A DNA stretch of 64,000 bases from positions 4,658 to 68,657 of the forward strand of contig JBHLNL010000001.1 in the NCBI GenBank assembly GCA_048941605.1, given 5' to 3'. Positions 1 to 8,399 of this stretch are shown here, piece after piece. The notes below the pieces were generated by a model. That model had not been told where the DNA came from. It made no database searches and saw only the letters and a program-made list of their open reading frames with translations. The DNA is from Loki-b32 sp048941605 (GTDB lineage: Archaea > Asgardarchaeota > Lokiarchaeia > Sigyniarchaeales > SOKP01). The stretch's first letter is position 1; each line of letters starts with the position of its first letter. Both the position numbers and the translations under genes were made by a program.

Positions 1-135
1 ATGTGCTTTTTCACCCATTAGTTCACCAGGCTTAAGTAAAATAACCCCCCAGTCAATCGATGGACCTCTCATAAGATACTTCACACCAGATTCTCCACCT
101 CGATATTCAAAATCTTTTTCATGGACTTTTTTAAT
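1..135 (-). CDS. Cupin-family protein, partial (runs off the window), probable ATT start
   Basis: The minus-strand frame from 135 down to 1 is open and reads IKKVHEKDFEYRGG, then GVKYLMRGPSIDWGVILL, which resembles the N-terminus of small single-domain cupins; the metal-binding His motifs would lie beyond the window edge. An in-frame TGA sits just upstream and no ATG, GTG or TTG lies between it and the conserved start of the protein. An ATT at 135-133 is preceded six bases upstream by GGTGA (inside a GGTGAT match to the archaeal Shine-Dalgarno core), so I place the start there. The next standard candidate is a GTG at 84, which would remove conserved-looking sequence. Cupin is a fold call only; substrate unknown. 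Confidence 0.6.
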   Translation of the reverse strand, partial: MKKVHEKDFEYRGGESGVKYLMRGPSIDWGVILLKPGELMGEKAH

Positions 136-271
136 TGTATATCACCAAAAGTCTAATCTTGTTATAAAACAAATTATCTAGAGTAAATTATAAATCTTAC
201 CTATTATAAAGAGATTCATAGCTTAAAATAATAATTTGAACGATTTTATAATGAGATAAAAGGTAAATGTT

Positions 272-1459
272 ATGATTCCTCCTTTTAATTTCACTAGAAT
301 TCCTTATATAATTTTTGGAGCTGGAAAATTAAACAAACTATATAATATTATACCAAACTTTGGAAAAAATATACTCTTTGTAATTGGTGAGAATTCACTT
401 AAGATATCAGGTAAATGGAAAGAAATTGTTTCTGTTTTAGATAAAAAATCACTTAATTATATGGAAATACATATTTCAGGTGAACCATCTCCAACTCTTA
501 TTGACGAGGCTGTAGCAAAATTTCGAACGAAGAATATCGATTTAGTAGTTGGAATTGGCGGTGGAAGCGTTACAGATGCAGGTAAAGCAATATCAGCAAT
601 GATTCCTAAAACTGAGTCTATAAAAAACTATTTAGAGGGAATCGGTAATAAGGATCATGATGGTATAAAAATTCCATATATAGCAATTCCAACCACATCT
701 GGAACTGGAAGCGAAGCAACCAAAAATGCGGTAATTAGTGAAATCGGACCTAAAGGATTTAAAAAATCACTCCGTCATGACAATTTAATCCCTAATGTGG
801 CGATTATCGACCCTGAACTTATGATATCTTGTCCACCATCAATTTCAGCTGCATGTGGGATGGATGCATTTACACAACTACTTGAAGCATATGTTTCTTC
901 AAAAGGAAACCCACTTACAGATGCTTTAGCTTATAGCGGAATGAAATCTATGAGTGAAAATCTATTATTAGCATGCTCATCTGGAGGATCTGATGTGAAT
1001 ATTCGAGCAGCAATGGCTTATGGATCATTAATGTCTGGAATTGCTCTTGCTAATGCGGGTTTAGGTATTGTACATGGATTAGCTTCTCCAATTGGAGGTC
1101 TATTTAGAATCCCTCATGGTGTAGTCTGTGGGACTCTTCTAGCCGAAGCTACTAAAATGAATATTGAAACTTTGGAACAAAAGGGAGCAAAAGGGAAATT
1201 AGCACTAAAAAAACATGCTGAAATTGGAGCACTATTAACAGGTCAACATTATGTAAAAGAAGATAAAATTCACGATAATTGTATTTGTCTGATAGAAACC
1301 CTTGAATCTTGGACTAATGTTCTAAAAATCGATCCATTAGGCAAATATGGTATTAAAGCTGAAGATGTTGATAAAATCGTAGATTTAGCTAGTTTAAAAA
1401 ATAATCCTGTTGACTTGAGTAAAGAAAAAGTTAAAAAAATAATAATAAATAGATTATAG
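272..1459 (+). CDS. Iron-containing (group III) alcohol dehydrogenase-like protein
   Basis: 395 residues, the usual length for Fe-dependent alcohol dehydrogenases, which interconvert alcohols and aldehydes/ketones with NAD(P). The nucleotide-binding GGGSVTDAGK lies at residues 97-106 and the TTSGTGSEAT motif at 141-150. Of the four expected metal ligands I see Asp198, His268 (GIVHGLA) and His282 (IPHGV). The position of the first histidine ligand is Gln202 (MDAFTQLLEAY), a variant I recall from a subgroup of the family. Substrate cannot be told from sequence. It converges on the GTPase gene downstream, the two overlapping by six bases at their 3' ends. Confidence 0.85.
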   Translation: MIPPFNFTRIPYIIFGAGKLNKLYNIIPNFGKNILFVIGENSLKISGKWKEIVSVLDKKSLNYMEIHISGEPSPTLIDEAVAKFRTKNIDLVVGIGGGSVTDAGKAISAMIPKTESIKNYLEGIGNKDHDGIKIPYIAIPTTSGTGSEATKNAVISEIGPKGFKKSLRHDNLIPNVAIIDPELMISCPPSISAACGMDAFTQLLEAYVSSKGNPLTDALAYSGMKSMSENLLLACSSGGSDVNIRAAMAYGSLMSGIALANAGLGIVHGLASPIGGLFRIPHGVVCGTLLAEATKMNIETLEQKGAKGKLALKKHAEIGALLTGQHYVKEDKIHDNCICLIETLESWTNVLKIDPLGKYGIKAEDVDKIVDLASLKNNPVDLSKEKVKKIIINRL

Positions 1460-1969
1460 GCCTTCTACTAGCTTAGTTGCTATCAACTCAAAAGCTTTAT
1501 TAACATTTTCACCTGTTTTTGAAGATATCTTTAAATATTCAAAAAAGTTGAATTTTTCCTTGAATCCTAAAGCAAAACTATCATCAACATTAATTTTATC
1601 TTTCAAATCTAATTTTGTACCTAAAAAAATAATTGGAATATCTGGATTTTCCTCTCTACAAATATTAACCCATTGATCAATACTTTGTAAACTTGAAATT
1701 CTGGTGAGATCAAATAGTAGTAATGCTCCTCTTGCTCCCTTTGCATAATTCTTTAATATAGGTCTAAAGTGATCCTGCCCACCGAAATCCCATACCTGGA
1801 GTAATATCTTTTTCCCTCCTATCTTAATTTCTTTGAGGAAAAATTCTACTCCTATAGTCATTCGTGTGTCAGCTAAAAATTTGCCTTCAATATATCTATA
1901 AAGAAGCGTAGTTTTGCCTACTCCACCTTCCCCGGCTGTGATTACTTTCAAAAGTATGGATTTTGCCAT
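1454..1969 (-). CDS. Ras-superfamily small GTPase
   Basis: 171 residues made up of a single G domain. Visible motifs are P-loop GEGGVGKT near residues 13-20, switch I TIGVEF, G3 WDFGGQD, G4 TKLD and G5 SSKTGEN. The WDFGGQ form lies between Arf (WDVGGQ) and Rab (WDTAGQ) types. There is no C-terminal cysteine or prenylation motif, so membrane attachment, if any, must be indirect. It is closely similar to the GTPase at 2529-3050, suggesting a local duplication on either side of the PIN-domain gene. Large small-GTPase families are a known Asgard feature. Partner and process unknown. Confidence 0.93.
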   Translation of the reverse strand: MAKSILLKVITAGEGGVGKTTLLYRYIEGKFLADTRMTIGVEFFLKEIKIGGKKILLQVWDFGGQDHFRPILKNYAKGARGALLLFDLTRISSLQSIDQWVNICREENPDIPIIFLGTKLDLKDKINVDDSFALGFKEKFNFFEYLKISSKTGENVNKAFELIATKLVEGL

Positions 1970-2094
1970 ATTTTTTCCTCAAATTTAAGCATTAATCATA
2001 GATTTCGATTCTAAATTAATCTAGGGAATACTACTGTATAAATATTTTTTATTGAAACTTTAAAATGCACTAATTATTTTATAGTTTTTTAAGC

Positions 2095-2532
2095 TCAATT
2101 GATGGATAGATATTTCTTCTGTCTTAAAAATATCGTATTAATATCTATTAATTTTGCTTTTTTGCGTAAAGCGGCATCATTGGTCGCTAAATATACATTT
2201 TGACTTTCCATTTTTAAATTATTTAACATTCTAAGTATAAAATCATCGGTAGTCTCATTTTCTCTCTTCAAATTTTTCTCAATTATTATTTCATACTTTT
2301 TTTTATTTTGTTCTAAGTATAAAAGTCCTGAATCATAAAACCGAGTAAAATTAGTGGCTTTTTGTTTCCTTTGTCTTTTAGAATCTAATTCATTAAATAT
2401 CTGTTGAAATATTATAAATCTTATATGGCCTTCAATTATCATCCTAATTTCATTAAAATAATCAATTTTAAACTGAAAAGGAAGTAATATGAAATTAGAA
2501 TCGATCACAACTAAATTAATTGAGGATTTCAA
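2095..2532 (-). CDS. PIN-domain protein of the archaeal Fcf1/Utp23-like type
   Basis: 145 residues. The N-terminal VVIDSNFILLPFQFKIDYF carries the first PIN-domain acidic residue (VIDSN), and the C-terminal half has ATNDAALRKKAK followed by FLRQKKYLSIN, the typical ending of archaeal proteins related to the rRNA-processing nucleases Fcf1/Utp23. The PIN fold is a metal-dependent RNase fold; a role in rRNA maturation or quality control is inference. The start is TTG, overlapping the TGA stop of the upstream GTPase (TTGA), so the two are translationally coupled. No antitoxin-like partner is seen, which argues against a VapC toxin. Confidence 0.75.
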   Translation of the reverse strand: MKSSINLVVIDSNFILLPFQFKIDYFNEIRMIIEGHIRFIIFQQIFNELDSKRQRKQKATNFTRFYDSGLLYLEQNKKKYEIIIEKNLKRENETTDDFILRMLNNLKMESQNVYLATNDAALRKKAKLIDINTIFLRQKKYLSIN

Positions 2533-3050
2533 TAGGTTTGGCGCTCTAAAATTTTTCTCGTTAAAATATCAAAAGCTTCTTTAACATTTTCGCCTGTTTT
2601 TGAAGAGATTTTCAAAAAATCAATTAAATTAAATTCATTTAAAAAAGACTTTGCATAATCATCATCAACCATAATCTCATTATCTAAATCCAATTTTGTA
2701 CCTAAAAAGAGGATGGGAAGATTGGGATCACCTTTCCTCACAATATTAACCCACTGTTGCAAATTTTCTAAAGTGGTTATACGGGTAAGATCAAACATAA
2801 GTAAAGCACCTTTCGCTCCCAATACATAACTTTCAAGTAAAAATCTAAATCTTTCTTGTCCACCAAAATCCCATAACTGTAGAGTACATTGCTTCGAATC
2901 AATTTCTGTTTCTTTTAAAAAAAATTCGACTCCAATTGTCATTTTTGTTTCTGCTGAAAATTTACCTTCCACATATCTATGGAGAAGCGTAGTTTTTCCC
3001 ACACCCCCCTCTCCCGCTGTAAGGATTTTAAGGATGAATTTTTGTGGCAT
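2529..3050 (-). CDS. Ras-superfamily small GTPase
   Basis: 173 residues, G domain only. Motifs are GEGGVGKTTLLHRY (P-loop), MTIGVEFFLKE (switch I), WDFGGQERF (G3), GTKLDL (G4) and SSKTGENV (G5). It matches the GTPase at 1454-1969 almost throughout (YVEGKFSAETKMTIGVEFF against YIEGKFLADTRMTIGVEFF), so the pair are recent paralogues. It is the first gene of a minus-strand pair with the PIN-domain gene, sharing a TTGA overlap. No lipidation signal. Confidence 0.93.
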   Translation of the reverse strand: MPQKFILKILTAGEGGVGKTTLLHRYVEGKFSAETKMTIGVEFFLKETEIDSKQCTLQLWDFGGQERFRFLLESYVLGAKGALLMFDLTRITTLENLQQWVNIVRKGDPNLPILFLGTKLDLDNEIMVDDDYAKSFLNEFNLIDFLKISSKTGENVKEAFDILTRKILERQTY

Positions 3051-3352
3051 TGTGGTATTCTCTTCTTAGTTTTTTGGGCGAAATTTCTTAAATTTTAATC
3101 TTCTGGAGCTTTTCTTGAAGATTTTAAATTATTTATGTTATAAATATAATCATAAAACGTATTAATATTCTTTTTTGAAACGATATTTTGAAATTAATTG
3201 AATTGAATAATAATCTTTTGTTTTTGTTTTTTATTGTTTCTCAGAGCTTAAAACAATAAAAATGGGTTTCAAAATAAATTTTATTAATGTTAATATAATA
3301 ATTTCTCCTAGTCTTTTTTTAGAAATATTACTAGATATACATAAGGTGTTTT
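3051..3352. other. Gene-free divergent intergenic region
   Basis: 302 bases of A+T-rich sequence between the minus-strand GTPase and the plus-strand cupin. It should hold both divergent promoters; several TATA-like stretches are present but none stands out. I see no RNA-like GC-rich segment, open frame or repeat. Confidence 0.5.
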
Positions 3353-3649
3353 ATGATGAAAATGAAAAAGAAAGTTCCAACTGAAGAGGAATTAAATAAA
3401 TTACGGGTAAAATCATGGGGAACTTGGAATAAAGAAGTTAGTGAATTTGATTGGTCATATGGTGATACAGAAACTTGTTATATTTTAGATGGAGAGGTTG
3501 AAGTGACTGATTCAGACACAGGGGAAAAAATTGAATTTAAGAAAGGTGACCTGGTTCAATTTGAAAAAGGTCTAAAGTGTATTTGGAATGTGAAAAGACC
3601 AATAAGAAAATATTTTAGCTTCGATTTGGATTTTGGAGAGATAGATTAA
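3353..3649 (+). CDS. Small cupin protein (DUF861 / EutQ-like cupin type)
   Basis: 98 residues. The central sequence SEFDWSYGDTETCYILDGEV followed by EFKKGDLVQFEKGLKCIWNV is the characteristic core of the single-domain cupin_3 (DUF861) family, small beta-barrel proteins. Members include ureidoglycine-related and EutQ-like proteins; most small ones have no assigned substrate. It stands alone with its own upstream region. The start has two close ATGs (3353 and 3359) that cannot be separated from sequence. Confidence 0.8.
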   Translation: MMKMKKKVPTEEELNKLRVKSWGTWNKEVSEFDWSYGDTETCYILDGEVEVTDSDTGEKIEFKKGDLVQFEKGLKCIWNVKRPIRKYFSFDLDFGEID

Positions 3650-3759
3650 ATTACTTTTTTTACATTCTTTTTTATTTATTTTTTAATTTCAAAAATAAAC
3701 CTATTTATACAAATTAAAAAAAATATAATCAAGAAAAATAAGATACATGTTTGATTAAA

Positions 3760-4233
3760 ATGAAAACTGAGATTAATTTTGATTTTAATAATCTAAAAGT
3801 TAGCCAATTAGGTTTTGTATATAAAGATGTTAGGAAACAAGCGAGTTTAATGGAACAATTTTTTGGAATTCCCAAATTCACTGTATTGGGTCCACTTGAA
3901 ATGAAAATTCTGCTTCGAGGAAAAGAAACGAAATGGACAGTAACTGGTGCTTATAGTCAACTTTTTAACGGTATCGAGATTGAATTAGTACAACCTGAAA
4001 GTGGGGTATCTATTCATCAAGAGTTTTTAGATCAAGGCAGGCAAGGAATACATCATATACGTTATGATGTTGATGATTTAACAGCTGTTATAAGAAAATT
4101 TGAAGAAGAAGAGATTGAAATATTACAAACTGGTAAAATCATAGGATTAGAATATGCATATATGAATACTGAACCTCTTTTAGGGATAATAATTGAATTT
4201 TCAGCTGTAAAAAAAGGAAGGAAAAGACGATAA
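3760..4233 (+). CDS. VOC-superfamily (glyoxalase/bleomycin-resistance fold) protein
   Basis: About 157 residues from the ATG at 3760 (a TTG at 3751 would add three). The beta-alpha-beta pattern LGFVYKDVRKQASLMEQFFG...IEIELVQP...GIHHIRYDVDDL...LGIIIEFSAV is typical of the vicinal-oxygen-chelate fold, with two paired modules. His in GIHHIRYDV and Glu in IIIEF are plausible metal ligands, as in methylmalonyl-CoA epimerase and glyoxalase I. Specific reaction unknown; epimerase-like is only a guess. No operon partner. Confidence 0.72.
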   Translation: MKTEINFDFNNLKVSQLGFVYKDVRKQASLMEQFFGIPKFTVLGPLEMKILLRGKETKWTVTGAYSQLFNGIEIELVQPESGVSIHQEFLDQGRQGIHHIRYDVDDLTAVIRKFEEEEIEILQTGKIIGLEYAYMNTEPLLGIIIEFSAVKKGRKRR

Positions 4234-4247
4234 TCTTTTAATCTTAA

Positions 4248-4790
4248 TTATGCAAATCTTTGTTTATCTTTATGTTCTTTTACAGAGATCTCTCGATCCT
4301 TAAGTCTGTTAAGTTTAACCAAACTGTCTTTAATTGCTTTAATTTCTGCTCTAGTTGTGACTTTAAAATCTTTTAAATTATCAAGTATTTCTTTCTCGCT
4401 ATAGCCTTTATTATAGACTTCTAAGAATTTTTGAATGGATTTTTCATGATAATAAACATACTGTTTATTTAAGAAAGTAATTAACCATCCTTTTTTTTCT
4501 TGTTTTTGGGATAATTCAAACATCCTGTCTTGAATTTTTTGTAGTGTTTTATTAAACTTTCTCGCAATCAACTCATCTTCTATTTTATAATATTTTTTCA
4601 TAAACTTACTAAGTTTTCTTTTGAAAAACAAATTTGGAATATATGATAACAAAAACAGCACTAATGTTATACCAGACATCCAAATAGCAGCTATTGGATT
4701 ATAAATTGCTACAATAAGGATAACAGCTACAAGAAAGAGAAACCATTTTCTTCCAATTGTTTTTATTATAACTATATATTTTTTTGGCAA
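4248..4790 (-). CDS. Membrane protein with two N-terminal helices and a charged helical tail
   Basis: 180 residues, not recognised. Two hydrophobic segments (about residues 14-30 and 33-51) are followed by roughly 125 lysine/glutamate-rich residues that look mostly helical, probably cytosolic. A short region near residue 130 (YSEKEILDNLKDFKVTTRAEIKA) could be a small helical domain. The start is TTG at 4790. It lies directly downstream of the 5S rRNA gene on the same strand, but a T-run between them suggests separate transcripts. Confidence 0.65.
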   Translation of the reverse strand: MPKKYIVIIKTIGRKWFLFLVAVILIVAIYNPIAAIWMSGITLVLFLLSYIPNLFFKRKLSKFMKKYYKIEDELIARKFNKTLQKIQDRMFELSQKQEKKGWLITFLNKQYVYYHEKSIQKFLEVYNKGYSEKEILDNLKDFKVTTRAEIKAIKDSLVKLNRLKDREISVKEHKDKQRFA

Positions 4791-4866
4791 GGTTACTGAT
4801 TAAGAATTATTCCACATTAATTAAAAATATAATTTATCGCTTAAAAACTTAATTTTAGATGAATCT

Positions 4867-4872
4867 AAAAAA
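4867..4872 (-). terminator. Oligo-T terminator after the 5S rRNA
   Basis: On the minus strand a run of six T follows the closing helix of the 5S RNA by about ten bases. Archaeal RNA polymerase terminates at such T-runs without needing a hairpin. It fits the 3' end expected for the RNA. Confidence 0.5.
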
Positions 4873-4882
4873 GTAAGCCACG

Positions 4883-5096
4883 TATAACCACATAAACATG
4901 CGTGACCGGGTATTTTCCTTGTATGCCATGACCGTAAGCTAACTTACAGTTTGTAGTTTCCCATAGAGTCTACTTCCAGACCGCTATGGTCTGTAATTCG
5001 CAACTACAGTACTATCTACAACGCGAAACAAGTTTAACTTCCGGGTTCGGATGGTTCCAGCGCAGTAGCGAATCGCTACTAATTTATGTGGTTATA
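4883..5096 (-). rRNA. 5S ribosomal RNA, expanded (about 200-214 nt)
   Basis: Reading the minus strand, a conserved 5S loop-C/helix-III core is present: CAUCCGAACCCGGAAGUU, inside cUGG...CCGg. The ends form a perfect 14-bp helix I (4883-4896 with 5083-5096). Helix V can form between GUUGUAG and CUACAAAC, and helix IV between CUGUA and UACAG around UUGCGAA, with the loop-E-like GAUAGUACUG between them. Normal 5S is about 120 nt; here about 95 extra nt appear as a hairpin after helix I (AGUAGCG/CGCUACU), a hairpin on helix IV (CCAUAG/CUAUGG) and a longer insert between helix V and helix I containing GUAAG/CUUAC. The gene stands alone, with no 16S or 23S nearby. Boundaries are approximate; from the TATA position transcription may start nearer 5090. 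Confidence 0.8.
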
Positions 5097-5113
5097 AACG
5101 TAATTCTTAACCG

Positions 5114-5121
5114 TTATATAA
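5114..5121 (-). promoter_or_regulatory. TATA box of the 5S rRNA gene
   Basis: On the minus strand CCGACC-TTATATAA-CGG lies about 18-25 bases upstream of the 5' end of the expanded 5S RNA. The purine/cytosine-rich bases before it fit a BRE. It is a well-placed archaeal core promoter, implying independent transcription of 5S. Confidence 0.55.
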
Positions 5122-5252
5122 GGTCGGTTATTTTATAAGAAAATACCTACTTATATGGTTAGAAGTAAATAGGAATAATAAAAGCTAATAATTAAACTTT
5201 TCGGCTTTAGACGTAAAATTTAAAAGGATTAGACAACAGAGAGCTGTTAATC

Positions 5253-5804
5253 ATGATTTTTCAATTAATACTTAGAGACACACAATGGTATCAATTTTTA
5301 ATAAATGCTGTAATATCGATTATCGGTAGATTACTCGATATGCTAAGTACGAGATATATTACTAAGGAATTGAAGTTAGAGACAAATAAGATCGCTCGCA
5401 AAATAGGGTGGCGTGGAATGATTCTCATGCAAATACCAATTATCATATTAGGTTCATTAGATTTTTATTTTAGTTTCTTCATATTATGGTGGAGTATTTT
5501 TCTATTTGCTAATAATATCGAAGGAAGCTGGTACGTAAAGGAAGTTGGAGAAGAAAAATATCAAAATGAAATTAAATCTCGATTAAAAAATTCTAAAGCA
5601 TGGAAAATAATTATTAGTGAATTATCTTCAATTTTAAAATTTACTGTAGCTGGTGTCTTTATCATAATATTTTTATTTGTTTTTAATGATTATTTAGCAG
5701 TTTTTTTAATTTCACTAGCTTTAATAATCCAAGGCATCTTTGGGGCAATTAGTTCTATCTTGTATCTTTTTGAGTTGAAGAAAAGTAATCCTAGCAAAGA
5801 TTAA
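5253..5804 (+). CDS. Multi-spanning membrane protein of unknown function
   Basis: 183 residues with about four to five hydrophobic segments (roughly 13-30, 55-72, 73-88, 125-145, 148-172). The loop GSWYVKEVGEEKYQNEIKSRL between the central and C-terminal pairs is polar. I recognise no family motif. It begins 157 bases from the 5S gene, transcribed away from it, so the two promoters share this spacer. Confidence 0.65.
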   Translation: MIFQLILRDTQWYQFLINAVISIIGRLLDMLSTRYITKELKLETNKIARKIGWRGMILMQIPIIILGSLDFYFSFFILWWSIFLFANNIEGSWYVKEVGEEKYQNEIKSRLKNSKAWKIIISELSSILKFTVAGVFIIIFLFVFNDYLAVFLISLALIIQGIFGAISSILYLFELKKSNPSKD

Positions 5805-5829
5805 ATATTTTTTAGCTTTAATGTATACT

Positions 5830-7956
5830 TTAAATTCTTTTTAAACTATTTTTGTGCTTTCTCATACCATTTAATAAAATAAAAATAGAAACTCCTACTA
5901 TTGCGATAATTACAGCAATTGAAACGGGAATTATGTAATCAATCATAGGTAAAGGTATTGAAAAATTAAATGTAGAATCTTGAATAACTAATGTATTATT
6001 AGCATAATCTCTTGTAATAATAAAGTAAGAATAAACACCTGGAGTTAATCTTTCAGTAGTTATTGACAATACTTCTTGATTTTCTTCAAAACTATTTGAT
6101 AATCCATAATAAGTGTAATCAGTAAAATTATTTTTAGATAAAAAAATATACACACATTCTATTCCTGATTTGTTATCTTGAGCTTCGACAGTGAAAGTTG
6201 TTATATCCGATGTTGAAGGATTTTTTGGGTTATTATTTACTCCAATCAACTGAGGGTTTGAATCATCTGGAAGGGTTGTAAAATTGAAATATGATGGAAT
6301 TAAATTGTGCCCTGTGACTAGTACATTATAAGTTTCATTTTCTTGAGCAGGAAGTCGAAAACTCGCTAAACCATTTTCATCTGCATATGTGGTATGATAT
6401 TTTCCATCAGAAGAATTTAAATGTACTCTTGCATAAGGAATTATCATACCGTTAATATCTCGAATAGTAATGGATACTAGTTGACCTTCATAAATATTAT
6501 CGATAAATGGATTTAATGCGACTTTTGGTTTATTAGTATAGATATCTAATTCAGGATCGCCTAAAAGACAATATGTAAAAAGATTTTTACGTTCAAAATC
6601 GTAGCTTGTAGAACCTGAACCGAAGGTATAATAATCACTGTTAAGATATGCGACTTTAGAATCATACAAGGCTTTACCTTGTTGGAACTTTTTATTAACA
6701 AAAAATTCCTTCCAAAACAATTTTGCATTTCCACGATTTAACTTCTCTAAATTAGTGTCATATCGATGATACCATGTTATTCTTAATCCCCCAATTACCC
6801 CAATAGCACCTCCATACTCTTTATTTATTAGAGTTTCCCCAATACTGCCATCACCAGAATAATCACTATCATAGCTCGAAGTAGAACAAGCATCTAAATA
6901 TACTAATGATGGCATATAATCATTCGTGCTAGTACTAGCATCCGAGGAACGATAAGCAGCAGTACTAGGATTTCTGTAATAACTTGTTGGACGTCCATGG
7001 CCTGCCATTAATACTGTAGAATATCCGTCATTAAAATACCCCACTAGATTTGATAGGGTAAGATTACCTGTACCTCCTGGTTCTTCTATTAAATGAGTAT
7101 AATTCAATTCATTTTTAGCATAATTTTGTATAATATGGGTTGTCAAATAACTTTCATATTCTGGTGGATCATATTCAGAAATACCTCCTGCAAGTAGCAT
7201 TCTATTCATCCAATCACCTACTTCAGGATTCGTTTCATATTTCAAAGTTTTATTTATCATAATTGCTAGTTCATTTGCATCATCAGCGGGTAGTCTCCCA
7301 ACATAGACTTCAGGAGTCCATGATATCTCATCTAAGTTATACGCATTATCATAAGAGGACTCACCCCATTTTCCATCATTATCACTATTCCACGTACCTG
7401 TAAGATCAGCATAATAATAATCTGTAGGTTTGTATTCATTATCTCCAACTATCTCATTTACTCCATCTGTCCATCTAATTAAATCTGGATTATATACGTA
7501 TCTTGTAGGAATTAAATTATCCTGAGCATCTCCAACTAAAAGCACCCAACGAATTTTTTCAGTTTCATAATATGATTTGATCATATTTCTGATTTTTTCT
7601 GCATCATCTCTACCTTCATATAAAGAAAAATTGCTCAAAATAATCGTTTTTACTCCTTTCTCATTCTTCCAATCAGCCAATGGCTCTGATGCATTAATAA
7701 AATCAGTTCTATTTGGAGTTATGATTAACATTTCGATTTTAGGATTATACCAGGTTTCATTTAATGCGACATAATCGATTTCTGGAAGAATTGATAAACC
7801 AACATCCATATATCCATTAGAAATTCTTGTATTATGAGATATATTAATCTCTCTTGAATCTCCATATCCATTAAACCAAATAAAATTGATAAAAGGGGAG
7901 AAAATAGTTATAAGGATTAGTAAGTAGATAACTTTTTTAAGTGAAAACCTAACCAT
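5830..7956 (-). CDS. Secreted, membrane-anchored gingipain-like cysteine peptidase (C25 family)
   Basis: 708 residues. An N-terminal hydrophobic segment (residues 8-28) looks like a signal peptide and a C-terminal helix (about 672-694) followed by basic residues looks like an anchor, so the bulk should face outside. The middle is a caspase/gingipain-like domain: LIITPNRTDF, WVLLVGDAQD, then the dyad His320 in LMAGHGRP and Cys357 in YLDACSTSSYD. After it come Ig-like beta segments, including an ISITIRD/ADENGLASFRLP-type carboxypeptidase-regulatory or big_1-like repeat. Gingipain-like proteins occur in several archaea; their roles as surface proteases are mostly inferred. Confidence 0.82.
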   Translation of the reverse strand: MVRFSLKKVIYLLILITIFSPFINFIWFNGYGDSREINISHNTRISNGYMDVGLSILPEIDYVALNETWYNPKIEMLIITPNRTDFINASEPLADWKNEKGVKTIILSNFSLYEGRDDAEKIRNMIKSYYETEKIRWVLLVGDAQDNLIPTRYVYNPDLIRWTDGVNEIVGDNEYKPTDYYYADLTGTWNSDNDGKWGESSYDNAYNLDEISWTPEVYVGRLPADDANELAIMINKTLKYETNPEVGDWMNRMLLAGGISEYDPPEYESYLTTHIIQNYAKNELNYTHLIEEPGGTGNLTLSNLVGYFNDGYSTVLMAGHGRPTSYYRNPSTAAYRSSDASTSTNDYMPSLVYLDACSTSSYDSDYSGDGSIGETLINKEYGGAIGVIGGLRITWYHRYDTNLEKLNRGNAKLFWKEFFVNKKFQQGKALYDSKVAYLNSDYYTFGSGSTSYDFERKNLFTYCLLGDPELDIYTNKPKVALNPFIDNIYEGQLVSITIRDINGMIIPYARVHLNSSDGKYHTTYADENGLASFRLPAQENETYNVLVTGHNLIPSYFNFTTLPDDSNPQLIGVNNNPKNPSTSDITTFTVEAQDNKSGIECVYIFLSKNNFTDYTYYGLSNSFEENQEVLSITTERLTPGVYSYFIITRDYANNTLVIQDSTFNFSIPLPMIDYIIPVSIAVIIAIVGVSIFILLNGMRKHKNSLKRI

Positions 7957-8058
7957 AATATGTCAGTGAAAACAAATAATTAACAATATATTTATTATAG
8001 GATATAAAAGTTTAAAAATAAGAATCTAATTGTTATAAAAATAAATTTTCAAATTATT

Positions 8059-8280
8059 ATGCCATTACGATTTAATTTTTGCCCTCATTGTAATGAAAAA
8101 ATAGTTTTTAATATCCAAATAAATGATATTGATCCAAAGCAATATCCTGCTCCTGTCTATATTTTATGCAAATCATGCAATAAACTCTCTACTTTCTATG
8201 TAGATAGCCTTCTAAGAGTCTCTTATATAGAGTCTGAAAAAAAACCAGGTGGTATCAAGACAATTAAAACTCAAGAATAA
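8059..8280 (+). CDS. Small zinc-ribbon protein
   Basis: 73 residues with two CxxC knuckles, CPHC at 8-11 and CKSC at 37-40, which would bind one zinc. The remainder is beta-rich with a basic tail. Such small archaeal zinc ribbons are usually nucleic-acid or protein adaptors; function here is unknown. It precedes the aIF2-gamma gene on the same strand by 119 bases. Confidence 0.65.
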   Translation: MPLRFNFCPHCNEKIVFNIQINDIDPKQYPAPVYILCKSCNKLSTFYVDSLLRVSYIESEKKPGGIKTIKTQE

Positions 8281-8399
8281 ATTTTGTTGCCATATTTTTT
8301 AAAAAGACCCTATATTGAATAATTTAATAAAAAATATTTACTTAATACTTCTTAGCAAATTATATAATTGCTGTTATAACACCTTAAAATTTAACTATT

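Noticed and set aside
1..180. TGA upstream of the partial cupin as a possible selenocysteine codon
   Set aside because: The codons before the TGA show no cupin-like sequence, and the TGA overlaps a good Shine-Dalgarno match for a start just downstream.
2095..2532. VapC-type toxin of a toxin-antitoxin pair
   Set aside because: The protein has the ending typical of Fcf1/Utp23-like PIN proteins and its coupled neighbour is a GTPase, not a small antitoxin.
4883..5096. Two or more tRNA genes in the GC-rich block
   Set aside because: No T-loop or anticodon arm pattern; the conserved 5S loop-C sequence and closing helix explain the block.
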